Source: Sphingobium baderi | Lineage (GTDB): Bacteria > Pseudomonadota > Alphaproteobacteria > Sphingomonadales > Sphingomonadaceae | Length of the DNA: 64,000 bases | Direction of reading: 5' to 3' | NCBI RefSeq assembly: GCF_001456115.1 | Contig: NZ_CP013264.1 | Coordinates: 2,498,501-2,562,500, forward strand | Shown here: positions 16,114 through 25,003 of the stretch, in pieces | How the letters are laid out: the number at the start of each line of letters is the position of its first letter | Position numbering within the stretch: position 1 is the first letter of the stretch | Notes under the pieces: generated by a model | Databases searched by the model: none | The model's input: the letters and a program-made list of their open reading frames with translations, nothing else | Told to the model about the DNA's origin: nothing | Position numbers and translations under genes: made by a program

Positions 16114-17415
16114 TCACGCAAAGCGATACGGACTGAAGCAGTCACGATCCGGGTCGTGCACCCCGTTCAGTTCCCGCTCGAATATTTGCGCGGCGAGATT
16201 GGCGAAGGCGATGCCGTTTCCCCCGAATCCCGCCGCGAGCCAGACATGCGGCATCGCCGCCGCCGGACCGATTGCGGGAAGGCCATCCGGCGAAGAGCCA
16301 AAGAGCGCCGCCCATGCGCGATCGATCGGAATCGGCCCCGCGCCCAGCATGGCTTCGAGCTTTGCTGCGATCGTGCCCGCCTTCACGGCGATCCGGGCGT
16401 CCCGCGTCTCTTCGTCGGAAGAATCCTGGTCTTCACCGCCCGCGATGATCCGGCCCAGACGATCGGCGCGCACATAAAGATAGGGATCGGATGCCTCCCA
16501 GATCATCGCCTGCTCGCGCCATGGCGGCGCATAGCCGGGCGGCGTGGCGATCGCGAAAGTCGAATGCAAAGCGAACGCAGGCGGCAGGAAAAGCGACGCC
16601 CGCTCGTAGCCCGTGGCGAGAATGACGTTCCTTGCCCGGCACTTGCGTTCATCTGCCGTTTCGAGAAGGACGCCGCCGTCAATGGGATGGAGCGCCGTGA
16701 TATCGACCGGCCAGGTCACGCTCGCGCCGTTTCGACATGCGCGCTCGAGCAAGGCATGGCAGAGGCGCACCGGCTTGATTTCAAAGCCGTCCGCCGAGAC
16801 GATTGCCGCGCGCGGGGCGATGCCGAAGCGCTGCGCCATTTCGTCCGCCTCCAGGAAGGTCGATGGCAGCCCATGGCGGCGATGCATCTCCGTTTCCGCT
16901 GCAAGTCCCGCCTCATCGAGGATGGTGCCGGCGAGATAGAGCGTCGGGCGGTCAACCCTTCCGCAATCGATGCCAAGTCCATCGATCCGCTTTCCCAGGT
17001 CCAGGACGGCATCATGTACGCGTCGCCATCGCCGTGCGGCCTCCGCTTCGCCCAGTGTTCGGGCAAGATCGCTCATCGGCACGTCCATTGCCCACATGAT
17101 CTGGGCGGTCGACGCCGCTGTGCTGCCACAGCCCGGCGGACGACGATCGAACAGTGCGATGCGCTGTCCTTTGCCGCTCAACCGCTCCGCGATCAGCGCG
17201 CCGACGATGCCCGATCCAAGGATGGCAATGTCGACAGGCTCGTCTGGAAAGGGGTTCGACGGCGGCGCCGGCCATCCGGACTCGCGCCACGGCACGGCAC
17301 CGCTGCGCAGATCATGCGACTCCGTAAGCGTCACGGGAAACGCGCAGGGCTGGGCGACGGGTCGGTCATCCAGGATAGTTGTGTTTGCCGAGCAGCCCGG
17401 CAAGATGCGCGGCAT
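16114..17415 (-). CDS. FAD-dependent oxidoreductase (DAO family)
   Basis: About 434 residues from the ATG at 17,415; the exact start is uncertain because the frame overlaps the upstream flavodoxin-like gene by about 50 bp. The FAD-binding Rossmann motif is VDIAILGSGIVGALIAERL, about 60 residues in, followed by a GCGSTAASTAQIMW block as in glycine/sarcosine-oxidase-like enzymes. The C-terminal signature is GLPAIGPAAAMPHVWLAAGF followed by GGNGI. It oxidises an unknown amine substrate. The N-terminal 55 residues (PVTLTESHDLRSGAVPWRES) are typical of the YurR/OrdL-like puuB-type branch. Confidence 0.82.
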   Translation of the reverse strand: MPRILPGCSANTTILDDRPVAQPCAFPVTLTESHDLRSGAVPWRESGWPAPPSNPFPDEPVDIAILGSGIVGALIAERLSGKGQRIALFDRRPPGCGSTAASTAQIMWAMDVPMSDLARTLGEAEAARRWRRVHDAVLDLGKRIDGLGIDCGRVDRPTLYLAGTILDEAGLAAETEMHRRHGLPSTFLEADEMAQRFGIAPRAAIVSADGFEIKPVRLCHALLERACRNGASVTWPVDITALHPIDGGVLLETADERKCRARNVILATGYERASLFLPPAFALHSTFAIATPPGYAPPWREQAMIWEASDPYLYVRADRLGRIIAGGEDQDSSDEETRDARIAVKAGTIAAKLEAMLGAGPIPIDRAWAALFGSSPDGLPAIGPAAAMPHVWLAAGFGGNGIAFANLAAQIFERELNGVHDPDRDCFSPYRFA

Positions 17416-17974
17416 TGCTCGCAAGCATCTTCGCCGTCTTGCTCACCATCTTGGGCGTTGCGTCCAGATCCTTGAAATCAGTCGACCCCATCGCCTCGCC
17501 GACCCAATAGCATGCGGCGACGGCGGGTATGGTCCAGCCCACATCGTTGAGCGCCTGGAAGATTTGTGCCGAGCAGAAATGCGCGCCGTCTTCATTCCCC
17601 ACGATCGCGGCAACCGCCACCTTGCCGTAGCTCGGCATCCTGCCCTGTTCGTCGGTCTCCGAGAGGAAAGCGTCCATACGCTCCAGCACGCGCTTGGCGA
17701 CGCTGCTGATCTGACCCATCCACACCGGCCCACCAAGTATCAGTATATCATGGTCGAGGATTTTCTCGCGCAAGGCGGGCCAGTCGTCGCCCTCTCCCTC
17801 GTCCGACGTTACGCCGGGCTTGATATTCAACCCGGCCACGCGAACCTCGTCGCTGACAGTGACGCCCTGCTTATCAAATGCCTGTGCCAGGACAGCGATC
17901 ATCGCACTGGTCGACGAAGGTTTGTTCCGCTCAGCCTTCAATGTGCAGTTGAGCGGCAATGCCCTGATTGCCAT
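17366..17974 (-). CDS. Flavodoxin-family NAD(P)H-dependent oxidoreductase
   Basis: This 202-residue protein begins after AGGAGATTGG at 17,974. It has flavodoxin-like FMN-reductase features: LNCTLKAERNKPSSTSAMIA (phosphate-binding loop), a HDILILGGPVWMGQISSVAK segment at about 75-95 and AAIVGNEDGAHF. Such enzymes reduce quinones or FMN. It overlaps the DAO-type oxidoreductase downstream, so the two are co-expressed from an EcfG-like promoter 52 bases upstream. Confidence 0.85.
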   Translation of the reverse strand: MAIRALPLNCTLKAERNKPSSTSAMIAVLAQAFDKQGVTVSDEVRVAGLNIKPGVTSDEGEGDDWPALREKILDHDILILGGPVWMGQISSVAKRVLERMDAFLSETDEQGRMPSYGKVAVAAIVGNEDGAHFCSAQIFQALNDVGWTIPAVAACYWVGEAMGSTDFKDLDATPKMVSKTAKMLASNAAHLAGLLGKHNYPG

Positions 17975-18025
17975 CGTCCAATCTCCTGTAGGGCGCGCAA
18001 CGGACGCCGCGCCTGGCTTCCACGA

Positions 18026-18050
18026 AACCAGTTGCTCCGGCCATCGTTCC
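18026..18050 (-). promoter_or_regulatory. Predicted EcfG-type promoter for the flavodoxin-DAO pair
   Basis: Minus-strand GGAAC (18,050-18,046), 16-base spacer, GGTT (18,029-18,026). Same core as the katE promoter candidate. Confidence 0.45.
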
Positions 18051-18472
18051 TTGAGGGCGAGGACATTCGCGCGAGCGAGGCCGGACGATCGAATAGCTGA
18101 GAGCCCCCCGCCGCGATCTTCAGCCGCAGCGCCGGCGTCCGGCATCGCAGGTCCCAAAGCCCAACCTGGATTCGAGCTGATTGAGCCCGGAACGCGGTGG
18201 CCGCATTTCGCCATCAAGTGTGGAGCAATTGAAAATCGCCGTCGGCGACCTATTTTGCTTTGGCGGGCCGGGCCCCTCTGACGATCCTCATCGATCGTGA
18301 TGTCGGACCGCATCGAGAATTCTCGATGCTGGCTCGACCTGACCCCCGGTTTGGGCAGCATCGGTTTCTCGGTTGGACAAACCGGGATTTGTCGAATGGC
18401 AGGCTGGGCCCCGCATGGGTGCGCCGGCGCCGCCCTTTGTCGGATCCCCAGGTGACAAGGGAATTATCAGCT
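18051..18472. other. Intergenic stretch with one palindrome
   Basis: No credible gene is seen between the promoter at 18,026-18,050 and the zf-TFIIB gene. A 20-bp perfect palindrome, GCATCGAGAATTCTCGATGC, lies at 18,310-18,329. Confidence 0.5.
18310..18329. repeat. 20-bp perfect palindrome (possible operator)
   Basis: GCATCGAGAATTCTCGATGC reads identically on both strands and lies about 145 bp before the zf-TFIIB gene. A dimeric regulator site is possible; there is no T-run to suggest a terminator. Confidence 0.55.
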
Positions 18473-18781
18473 ATGACAGGACCGGCGGTGGGAATGCCCT
18501 GCCCAGTATGCAAGGTGCCGCTCACAATGAGCGACCGGCAGGGTGTGGAGATCGACTATTGCCCGCAATGCCGTGGCGTTTGGCTGGATCGCGGCGAACT
18601 CGACAAGATCATCGAACGAAGCGCCGGGGAAGCGCAACCCCGAACCGCGCCAGCCCCTCAGCAACCTTCTCGCGATTCCGGCTGGACCGGACACCAGGGC
18701 TCACATTACGATCAGGGCTCGCATTACAAGGGCTATCCGAAGAAACGGCGGAAATCCTTCCTGGAGGAACTTTTCGATTAG
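18473..18781 (+). CDS. zf-TFIIB domain protein
   Basis: This 102-residue protein has a zinc ribbon CPVCKVPL...YCPQCRGVWLDRGEL at residues 10-45, the zf-TFIIB signature. It is followed by a Gln/Pro/His-rich linker (GSHYDQGSHYKGYPKKRRK) and an acidic end. Function unknown; widespread in proteobacteria. AAGGGAATTATC precedes the ATG. Confidence 0.85.
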   Translation: MTGPAVGMPCPVCKVPLTMSDRQGVEIDYCPQCRGVWLDRGELDKIIERSAGEAQPRTAPAPQQPSRDSGWTGHQGSHYDQGSHYKGYPKKRRKSFLEELFD

Positions 18782-18885
18782 CGTCGATGGCGCGCTCGGC
18801 GGTGCTCCTGCCGGGGAGCAATGCCTGCGGGCGGTCGCTGATCGATCGCCCCGGCCGCAAAATCCGACATGATGGACGATATTCA

Positions 18886-19476
18886 ATGATGGCGGATGCG
18901 GCTCTGATCGATCTCTTCGATATGCCCTTGCTTGCCGGTTTCGCTTATCGCGATGGTGACGTCACAGCCGAGGAGGAACGCGGCCTCATCGCGCATATCG
19001 ACGAGAGCGCGCTCAGCCTATTTCGCTTTCAGCAGTGGACTGGCAAGCGGCTGACCCACAGCTATGGCTGGAGCTACGATTTCGCGAATGGCCGGTTTGC
19101 GCCGACCGAACCCATGCCCGGCTGGTTGGAGCCGTTCAGAAGCCGCGCCGCGCACTTTGCCGGACTCGATCCCGCCGACCTCGTGCAGGCGCTGCTCATT
19201 CGCTACGATCCGGGCGCCGGTATTGGCTGGCATCGTGATCGACCCGTCTTCGAGCATGTCATCGGCATCTCGCTGGGCGAGCCAGCCAAAATGCGCTTCC
19301 GACGCCGAATGGGCGGGAAATTCGAGCGAACCTCCGCGCTGCTCGCGCCGCGTTCGATCTATCATCTGAGCGGCGAAGCCCGGCACGGTTGGGAGCATAG
19401 CATCTTGCCGCTGACCCGCCCCCGCTGGTCGATCACCTTCCGCAGCCTGTCGAGCGCCATGTCCAGCGCTCGTTGA
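18886..19476 (+). CDS. alkB: AlkB-like Fe(II)/2-oxoglutarate dioxygenase
   Basis: This protein of about 196 residues belongs to the AlkB family, which oxidatively demethylates alkylated bases such as 1-methyladenine. The HxD motif is GWHRDR, the distal His is in HGWEHSI, and the 2-oxoglutarate Arg is in RPRWSITFR. LIRYDPGAGIGW is the family's N-x-Y-x-x-G-x-x-I-x-x-H block with variant residues. The length matches the short AlkB class of alphaproteobacteria. It stands beside exonuclease III on the opposite strand, making a DNA-repair neighbourhood. Confidence 0.9.
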   Translation: MMADAALIDLFDMPLLAGFAYRDGDVTAEEERGLIAHIDESALSLFRFQQWTGKRLTHSYGWSYDFANGRFAPTEPMPGWLEPFRSRAAHFAGLDPADLVQALLIRYDPGAGIGWHRDRPVFEHVIGISLGEPAKMRFRRRMGGKFERTSALLAPRSIYHLSGEARHGWEHSILPLTRPRWSITFRSLSSAMSSAR

Positions 19477-19482
19477 GCGGAT

Positions 19483-20058
19483 TTATCCTTCTGCCCGCCA
19501 CGCCCGCATGGCCCGCTCATATCTGCCGCGGGCGCTTTCCAGTCGACGTCCGAGCGCCCGCAACGCGCGCGCCTGTTCGGCCTCCAGCTTTCGCCGTTCG
19601 CGGTCCAGTTCGGCCTGGCGCCGCGCAAGGTCCGCCTTCGCTGCATCATGTCGTCCTTCGGCTTCGCTCAGTTCCGCTTCGGCGCGATCCAGCGCGGATC
19701 GGTCAGGACGCGGCTTTGGCGGCGGCACGCGCTTTGGCTTTGGAGATGGCCTGGACGCGGCTTTGGGTGGCGGGGATGTTTTGGCGTCAGACTTACGCAT
19801 CCGGCGCGGCCTGTCTTTGGGCAAGGCGGCCATATGTTCGGCCGGCGTGCCGCGCGTCCGGGGTATGACCTTGCCGGGGTTGGCGAGGGGTTCGCGCATC
19901 AACTCGGGATCATCCACCTGTTCGGCCGCGCCCGAGGCGAAGAGATTGGTGTCGCTGCCCCAGGCGTCGAGCGCCGCCTTCTGGCTCGGTGCGGCGACAT
20001 AGGCATCGTGAAATCCGATCGGGGTGCGGAAAACCTTGAGCTTCTGCTTGCGCGTCAC
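19483..20058 (-). CDS. Hypothetical protein with C-terminal coiled coil
   Basis: This 191-residue protein starts with GTG overlapping the preceding stop (GTGA). The N-terminal 70 residues (FRTPIGFHDAYVAAPSQKAA, LDAWGSDTNLFASGAAE) look globular. A Pro/Lys-rich linker at 85-120 leads to a long charged heptad region (RAEAELSEAEGRHDAAKADL onward), a clear coiled coil. No family recognised. It is last in the exonuclease III operon. Confidence 0.75.
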   Translation of the reverse strand: MTRKQKLKVFRTPIGFHDAYVAAPSQKAALDAWGSDTNLFASGAAEQVDDPELMREPLANPGKVIPRTRGTPAEHMAALPKDRPRRMRKSDAKTSPPPKAASRPSPKPKRVPPPKPRPDRSALDRAEAELSEAEGRHDAAKADLARRQAELDRERRKLEAEQARALRALGRRLESARGRYERAMRAWRAEG

Positions 20059-20168
20059 GCGGCGATGCCCCGGCGCTTCTTATAGTCGCGTGGCGGCATG
20101 CCGAGCAGTTCGGTCGCGGCGCGGTCGAAATCGGCGAGGACGCCGTCGCAGTCGAGATAGAGCTGCAT
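20055..20168 (-). pseudogene. HAD-like phosphatase N-terminal remnant
   Basis: A 37-residue frame, MQLYLDCDGVLADFDRAATE then LLGMPPRDYKKRRGIAA, carries the HAD motif I DxDGVLADFD (both catalytic Asp). The rest of a HAD fold (motifs II-IV, over 100 residues) is missing, so this is probably a 3'-deleted gene. Tight coupling on both sides suggests it is still translated. A functional microprotein cannot be excluded. Confidence 0.55.
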
Positions 20169-20169
20169 C

Positions 20170-20547
20170 TCAGGGCGACCAGCGTGTGGGTTCGAGTCGG
20201 ATCGCGAGCGGTGGATTGATCGCGCGCCAGCCATGATCCCGAATGACGTCGTTGCTTTCCCGGGCCTGCCGCCCATCAGCCAGGGACCAAGTGATGTGAA
20301 AATGGCTGCCGTCACCGCGCTCGGTGGTACCGCCGATCCGTACGACCAGCGCCTGCACACCGGCGCCGTCATCCGCCTCGCCAATGACCTCGCCACGATC
20401 GGCCGTGGGCAGTGGCGTATCGGCATCGGTGCCAAAGCGCAACGTGACGTGATCGGCGACGGTGCGGCGGTAACGGGCCGGAAAGCGGGCAAGCAGCACA
20501 GCTCGATCTTCGCGCTGGAGTTTCCAGCCTGCGATAGAGCGCGCCAT
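20170..20547 (-). CDS. Conserved hypothetical protein with two HxT motifs
   Basis: This 125-residue protein has HVTLRFG at about 33-39 and HFHITWSL at about 82-89, separated by strands (EVIGEADDGAGVQALVVRIG). Paired H-x-T-x motifs are the catalytic signature of 2H phosphoesterases (LigT/CPDase-like), although the spacing here is shorter than usual. It ends with ESNDVIRDHGW and RLEPTRW. It starts 3 bp after the exonuclease III stop. The 2H assignment is a hypothesis. Confidence 0.7.
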   Translation of the reverse strand: MARSIAGWKLQREDRAVLLARFPARYRRTVADHVTLRFGTDADTPLPTADRGEVIGEADDGAGVQALVVRIGGTTERGDGSHFHITWSLADGRQARESNDVIRDHGWRAINPPLAIRLEPTRWSP

Positions 20548-20549
20548 CG

Positions 20550-21371
20550 TCACGCCTTCCTTTCCGCTTTGATTGCGTGTCTGGCTCTGCGCTTGCCGTT
20601 TTCGGTCAGTTCGATCCAGACCGGCGCATGGTCGCTGGTCTTCTCCCAGCCCCGCACGCGCGTATCGACTTCGGCAGCGGCAAGCTGCGCGACGGCAGGC
20701 GGATTGAGCAGGAAATGATCGATCCGCAGGCCGGCATTGCGCTCGAAGGCGCCGCGCCAATATTTCCAGAAAGTATAGAGGGTGTCGCGAGGGTGGAGAT
20801 GCCGGATGGCATCGACCCAGCCCTGGTCGAGCAAACGCTGCCAGGCGGCGCGGACTTCGGGGGCGAACAGCGCATCGTCGCGCCAGCGCTCCGGCGCATA
20901 GACGTCCTGATCGGTCGGCATGACATTATAATCGCCGGCAATGATCACCGGCACGTCGAGGTCGATCAGCGTCGCCAGATGCGCGTGTAGCCGATCGAAC
21001 CAGCGCAGCTTGAAATCATATTTCGGGCCGGGCCGTGGATTGCCGTTGGGAAGATAGAGCCCGGCGATCAGCACGCCGTTGACGGCGGCCTCGATATAGC
21101 GGCTCTGTATATCCTCCGGATCGCCCGGCAGACCGCGCCGCGTCTCGTGGATCTCGCCGATGCGGCTGAGCAGCGCGATGCCGTTCCAGCGGCTCTGGCC
21201 GTGCCAGATTGCCCGGTAGCCCGCGTCCCGGATAGCGATTTCGGGGAAACGCTCCTGCGGCGCCTTCAATTCCTGAAGACAGACGATGTCGGGCTCGGCC
21301 AGCTCCAGCCAGCGCAGCAGCACGGCCAGACGTCCATTGATGCCGTTCACATTATAGGTCGCAATCTTCAT
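20550..21371 (-). CDS. xthA: Exonuclease III (AP endonuclease)
   Basis: This protein of about 273 residues begins MKIATYNVNGINGRL. Catalytic motifs of the exonuclease III family are visible: CLQELKAP (metal Glu), SRYIEAAVNGV, YLPNGN, AGDYNVMP (Asp/Asn) and KTSDHAPVWIEL (catalytic Asp-His). It removes abasic sites and 3' blocking groups in base-excision repair. First gene of a four-gene operon. Confidence 0.94.
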   Translation of the reverse strand: MKIATYNVNGINGRLAVLLRWLELAEPDIVCLQELKAPQERFPEIAIRDAGYRAIWHGQSRWNGIALLSRIGEIHETRRGLPGDPEDIQSRYIEAAVNGVLIAGLYLPNGNPRPGPKYDFKLRWFDRLHAHLATLIDLDVPVIIAGDYNVMPTDQDVYAPERWRDDALFAPEVRAAWQRLLDQGWVDAIRHLHPRDTLYTFWKYWRGAFERNAGLRIDHFLLNPPAVAQLAAAEVDTRVRGWEKTSDHAPVWIELTENGKRRARHAIKAERKA

Positions 21372-21571
21372 GGCCGCGCACCGCAGGTCAGGCAGCGCTT
21401 TGTTGGCGCGACCTTGTTTGCCTGCCATGATGCCGGTTGCGCCATTTGTTGAATACTCGCGATCGGAACAAACTGTTCCGGTTACGATTGCTTCTTCAGT
21501 CGGCGCCGTACGGAATGGCGATGCTGGCACGGGCTGAACAACGCGATTCGCCAACCGGAGGAGTGGTGGCC

Positions 21572-21949
21572 GTGATCGAATTTATCAGTAGCGCCGATGA
21601 TGTGATCGCCATCAAGGTGACGGACAAGGTCATGGGGCCTGACCTCGACGCGGTGATGGACCGTCTGGATAACGTTATGGCGCGGCACGACAAGATCCAT
21701 GTCTTCGTCGAGGCTTACGGCATCGACGGAATCGAACTCGCCGGCCTGCCTTCCTATATCGCCCGCGCGATGCCGCTGTTCGGCAAGCTGACCCGGTTCG
21801 GCCGTGTCGCCGTGGTCGCCGATCAGGCCTGGCTCCGGATCGGAACGCGCATCGAAAGCGCTGTGCTGCCATTCATCAGCTACAAGGTCTTCGAGCCGCA
21901 TCAGCGCGACGAGGCGCTCGCCTGGGTGGAGGGCAAGCCCGCGCTCTGA
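21572..21949 (+). CDS. SpoIIAA-like (STAS/SEC14-related) protein
   Basis: This protein of about 125 residues uses a GTG start at 21,572, chosen because GGAGGAG lies eight bases before it. It reads VIEFISSADDVIAIKVTDKV, HVFVEAYGIDGIELAGL and a C-terminal FISYKVFEPHQRDEALAWVE. This is the SpoIIAA-like/DUF3478 fold found in marine and soil proteobacteria; function unknown, with a lipid-binding suggestion from structural relatives. Confidence 0.8.
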   Translation: MIEFISSADDVIAIKVTDKVMGPDLDAVMDRLDNVMARHDKIHVFVEAYGIDGIELAGLPSYIARAMPLFGKLTRFGRVAVVADQAWLRIGTRIESAVLPFISYKVFEPHQRDEALAWVEGKPAL

Positions 21950-22193
21950 GGGCAGCGACCCAGCGCGTCGAACGGCGCAACTCTGTCCTCGGCTGGGCTC
22001 TAACTTCGCCGGGAATTTCGGCCCGGCTGGCCAACGACTCGAAGCCTTCTCTGCCCAACGTCGGCGTCCTCCGGGAACCGGCCCGCGCATGGCAACATTT
22101 ACTGTCGAGGCTCGGCGACGGTTCCGGGCCAACTGAAGATCGGACATCGATGATGCCGGCTCGACCTGCATAGGAAGAAAGGAGGGCCGCGAA

Positions 22194-23663
22194 ATGAGCA
22201 AGAGGTGGGATCGGGGAAAACGCCGTTCGGGCGCGGAAGAGCTTCGCACCGGCCTTCCTGTCCCCACCCAGATTGTTGCGAGCGACGAATTCGTGCCCAC
22301 GCCGCAGACCGAGCGGCAGCGGATGGTCGAACGCAGGCTGCTCGATATCGCCGACAGCTTCGCGCCGCGCCATGGGCTGGACCGGCGTGGCTTTCTCCGA
22401 ACATCGGGGGGCATGGCCGCTGCCTTTGCCGCCATCAACGGCGTGTTCGGTCCACTTTTTGCGGTGGACCCCGCCGAAGCGGCCGAACCGGGCGCGGCGG
22501 CCGCGCGAAGCTCGGCGCTTCGCGACCAGCACATCGTTGACGTGCACACCCATTTCCTGCGCGATGACACCCGGCTGCTGCGCTTTGTCGACATGCGCAA
22601 GGATGCCGCCGCCAAGGGCTGGAATCCGGCGCTCAAGGGCAAGCCGCAGAGCATCGAGCAGCTCAAGTTCGGTAACTGGTTCAAGGAGATGTTTCTCGAC
22701 AGCGACACCAAGGTGGCGCTGATCTCCGGCGCGCCGTCGGAGATCGAGCGCGACTGGTTCCTGACCAATCCCATGGCGATGGAAGCGCGCGATCGCGTCA
22801 ACCGCGAGGCGGGATCGCGCCGTGCCATGGCTCATGCGATTATCCAGCCCGGTGCGCCGGGCTGGCTCGATGCCATCGATCGGGACATCGCGCTCAAGCC
22901 CGATGCCTTCAAGGGCTATACGATCGGCGACAACACCCACAAGGATCTGGCGAAGCCCTGGCGGCTGGATGACGAGGCCTTGGTCTATCCCTTCTATGAA
23001 AAGGCGGTGAAAGCCGGGCTCACCAATATCTGCATCCACAAGGGCCTGTTCTCGACGGCGCTGGAAAAGCGCTATCCGCATCTTCGCCGCTTCGCCGACG
23101 TAAGCGATGTCGCCAGGGCAGCCAGCGATTGGCCGCAACTCAATTTCCTGATCTACCATGCCGGCTATCGTCATGTCGGCGGCGAGCCCGGCGAGGCATG
23201 GGCGGAATTCTCCCGGACCGGCCGGCTGTCCTGGGTCAGCGACCTTGCCGACATTCCGCAGGCGCATGGCCTGACCAACATCTATGCCGATATCGGGCAG
23301 AGCTTCGCGAATACGATCGTCGACGATCCGCGCGTCGCCGCCGTGATGCTGGGCATTCTCGTCAAGGGGCTCGGACCCGAACGGATCGTCTGGGGCACCG
23401 ACGCGGTCTGGACCGGATCGCCGCAATGGCAGATCGAAGGACTGCGGCGGCTCGAAATTCCCGAGGAGATGCAGCGCGTGCATGGCTTTGCACCGCTTGG
23501 CGCGGCAGAGGGGCCGATCAAGACGGCGATCTTCAGCGGCAATGCGTCGCGCCTGTTCAGCCTCCTGTCTGGACGAACCGCCGACCGCTTCGACGCTCAC
23601 AAGGCGCGTTATCTCGCCAGGGGCGCGGCGCCAAGCAACCGGCGCTATGGTTACGTCGCGTGA
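22194..23663 (+). CDS. Amidohydrolase-2 family protein with twin-arginine-like N-terminus
   Basis: This 489-residue protein has a HGLDRRGFLRTSGGMAAAFA segment near residues 60-80, resembling an internal Tat signal (RRGFLRT). The TIM-barrel amidohydrolase part follows: VDVHTHFLRDD (metal HxH), a HKGLFS strand, FLIYHAGYRHVGGEP, IYADIG and VWGTDAVWTGSP (metal Asp). It is a predicted decarboxylase or hydrolase of cyclic carboxylates in the ACMSD-like superfamily, substrate unknown. AGGAAGAAAGGAG precedes the ATG. Confidence 0.82.
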   Translation: MSKRWDRGKRRSGAEELRTGLPVPTQIVASDEFVPTPQTERQRMVERRLLDIADSFAPRHGLDRRGFLRTSGGMAAAFAAINGVFGPLFAVDPAEAAEPGAAAARSSALRDQHIVDVHTHFLRDDTRLLRFVDMRKDAAAKGWNPALKGKPQSIEQLKFGNWFKEMFLDSDTKVALISGAPSEIERDWFLTNPMAMEARDRVNREAGSRRAMAHAIIQPGAPGWLDAIDRDIALKPDAFKGYTIGDNTHKDLAKPWRLDDEALVYPFYEKAVKAGLTNICIHKGLFSTALEKRYPHLRRFADVSDVARAASDWPQLNFLIYHAGYRHVGGEPGEAWAEFSRTGRLSWVSDLADIPQAHGLTNIYADIGQSFANTIVDDPRVAAVMLGILVKGLGPERIVWGTDAVWTGSPQWQIEGLRRLEIPEEMQRVHGFAPLGAAEGPIKTAIFSGNASRLFSLLSGRTADRFDAHKARYLARGAAPSNRRYGYVA

Positions 23664-23816
23664 GGTGAGGGGGGTGTTCACCCCAGGCGCCCGGCTCTAG
23701 CGCCGCCTGCCGAAGCTGGTGCATTCGTTTGGGCCGATCCGCTCGGCCGATATCCTGCGTCGCCGTGGCACGCGGCAATATCTGGAACGCCGTCCCCTTT
23801 GCGCAGTTTGCTTCCA

Positions 23817-24866
23817 ATGCCCCTCGCAAATGCCGCCAGTTACCCGCTATGGGTCAATCTCCTTATCTTCGTGGTTGCGGCCGCGGTGATCTGGCGGGCG
23901 GGCGGGCGTCTGACACGCGCGCTCGACGCCATCGCCACCCGGACGCGGCTCGAGCATGTGTTCGTCGGGATGCTCCTGCTGGGCGGGATCACGTCGCTGC
24001 CCGAACTGGCCAATGTGGTCACCGCATCGGCGCTCGATCATCCCAGGCTCGCGATCAACAATCTGCTCGGCTCCGCCGCGATCAATATCCTGCTGCTCGC
24101 GGTCGCCGATGCGTTCGTGGGCCGGAAGGCCGTGACGTCCATCGTGGCGCAGCCATCGACGATGATGATGGCCGCGCTGTGCATGATCATCCTGATGATG
24201 ATCGCGGCGCTGGTCGTGCTGGGCGACATATCGATCGGCCCGCTGGGTCTGGGGAGCCTGTTCATCGGCGCTTGCTGCCTTGGCTTTTTCTGGTTGGCGG
24301 CGAGCCATGACAGGCGTTCGCGCTGGAAGGTCGAGGATGAGGAACCCCGGCGGGGAGAACCGGATGACGGTGGCATTTCGCAGGCGCCGCTCGCTGCGCT
24401 GTGGACGCGCGTCACGCTCTATGGAGCCTGCCTTTTCGCGGCCGGTTACAGCCTTTCGCAAACCGGCAGCGCGATCGCCGAGCAGACGGGGATGACCAGC
24501 GCGATCGTCGGCTTTGCGCTGATCGGGACCGCGACATCGCTGCCCGAACTGGTCACGGTGGTCACCGCCCTCAAGCTTCGGCGGCCCGAAATGGCGTTCG
24601 GCCAGGTGCTGGGCACCAACTTCGTCAACCTCTCGCTTCTGCCTGTGGGGGACTTGATTTATCAGGGCGAGCCGGTGGTGCGCACATTAGGGGCGTTCGA
24701 GACGGTTTCCGCGTTGCTGGGCGCCGTACTGATCGGCGTCTTCATGGTCGGCCTGCTCGAACATCGCAATCGCACGATCCTCAAGATGGGCGTGGACTCC
24801 GCGGTCGTCATCGTCGCTTTCGCGCTTGGCGCCGCACTGCTCGCAGGACTTCCTGCCAGGGAATAG
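23817..24866 (+). CDS. CaCA-family cation exchanger (Na+/Ca2+ antiporter-like)
   Basis: This 349-residue integral membrane protein has two inverted alpha-repeats with the exchanger signatures: GGITSLPELANVVTASAL...NNLLGSAAINILLLAVAD (about 50-95) and IGTATSLPELVTVVTALKL...GQVLGTNFVNLSLLPVGD (about 235-280). About ten helices are separated by a charged cytoplasmic loop (DRRSRWKVEDEEPRRGEPDD). It probably exchanges Ca2+ or another cation for H+ or Na+. Confidence 0.92.
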   Translation: MPLANAASYPLWVNLLIFVVAAAVIWRAGGRLTRALDAIATRTRLEHVFVGMLLLGGITSLPELANVVTASALDHPRLAINNLLGSAAINILLLAVADAFVGRKAVTSIVAQPSTMMMAALCMIILMMIAALVVLGDISIGPLGLGSLFIGACCLGFFWLAASHDRRSRWKVEDEEPRRGEPDDGGISQAPLAALWTRVTLYGACLFAAGYSLSQTGSAIAEQTGMTSAIVGFALIGTATSLPELVTVVTALKLRRPEMAFGQVLGTNFVNLSLLPVGDLIYQGEPVVRTLGAFETVSALLGAVLIGVFMVGLLEHRNRTILKMGVDSAVVIVAFALGAALLAGLPARE

Positions 24867-25003
24867 GCACGTGTCCAAGGGGACGATCGGGGGCCAAATA
24901 GCTTAAGCGATTTTCGTGGCTCATGGTTTCTCATCGCCTCCTGATCGTCGCGGCACTTTGGGACATGCTGAACGGATGGCGTCGGGAAGGCGCATGCGGC
25001 GCC

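Noticed and set aside
21456..21470. GGAACAAACTGTTCC inverted repeat between xthA and the SpoIIAA-like gene as a LexA box
   Set aside because: Alphaproteobacterial LexA sites are direct GTTC-N7-GTTC repeats; this is an inverted repeat with a 5-base gap. An operator for another regulator remains possible.
22073..22100. GGAAC upstream of the amidohydrolase as an EcfG promoter
   Set aside because: At both 16 and 17 base spacing the -10 reads ACAT/CATT rather than CGTT.
23784..23808. GGAAC-N16-AGTT as an EcfG promoter for the cation exchanger
   Set aside because: The -10 would lie 8 bases from the start codon, leaving no leader; -10 also mismatches.
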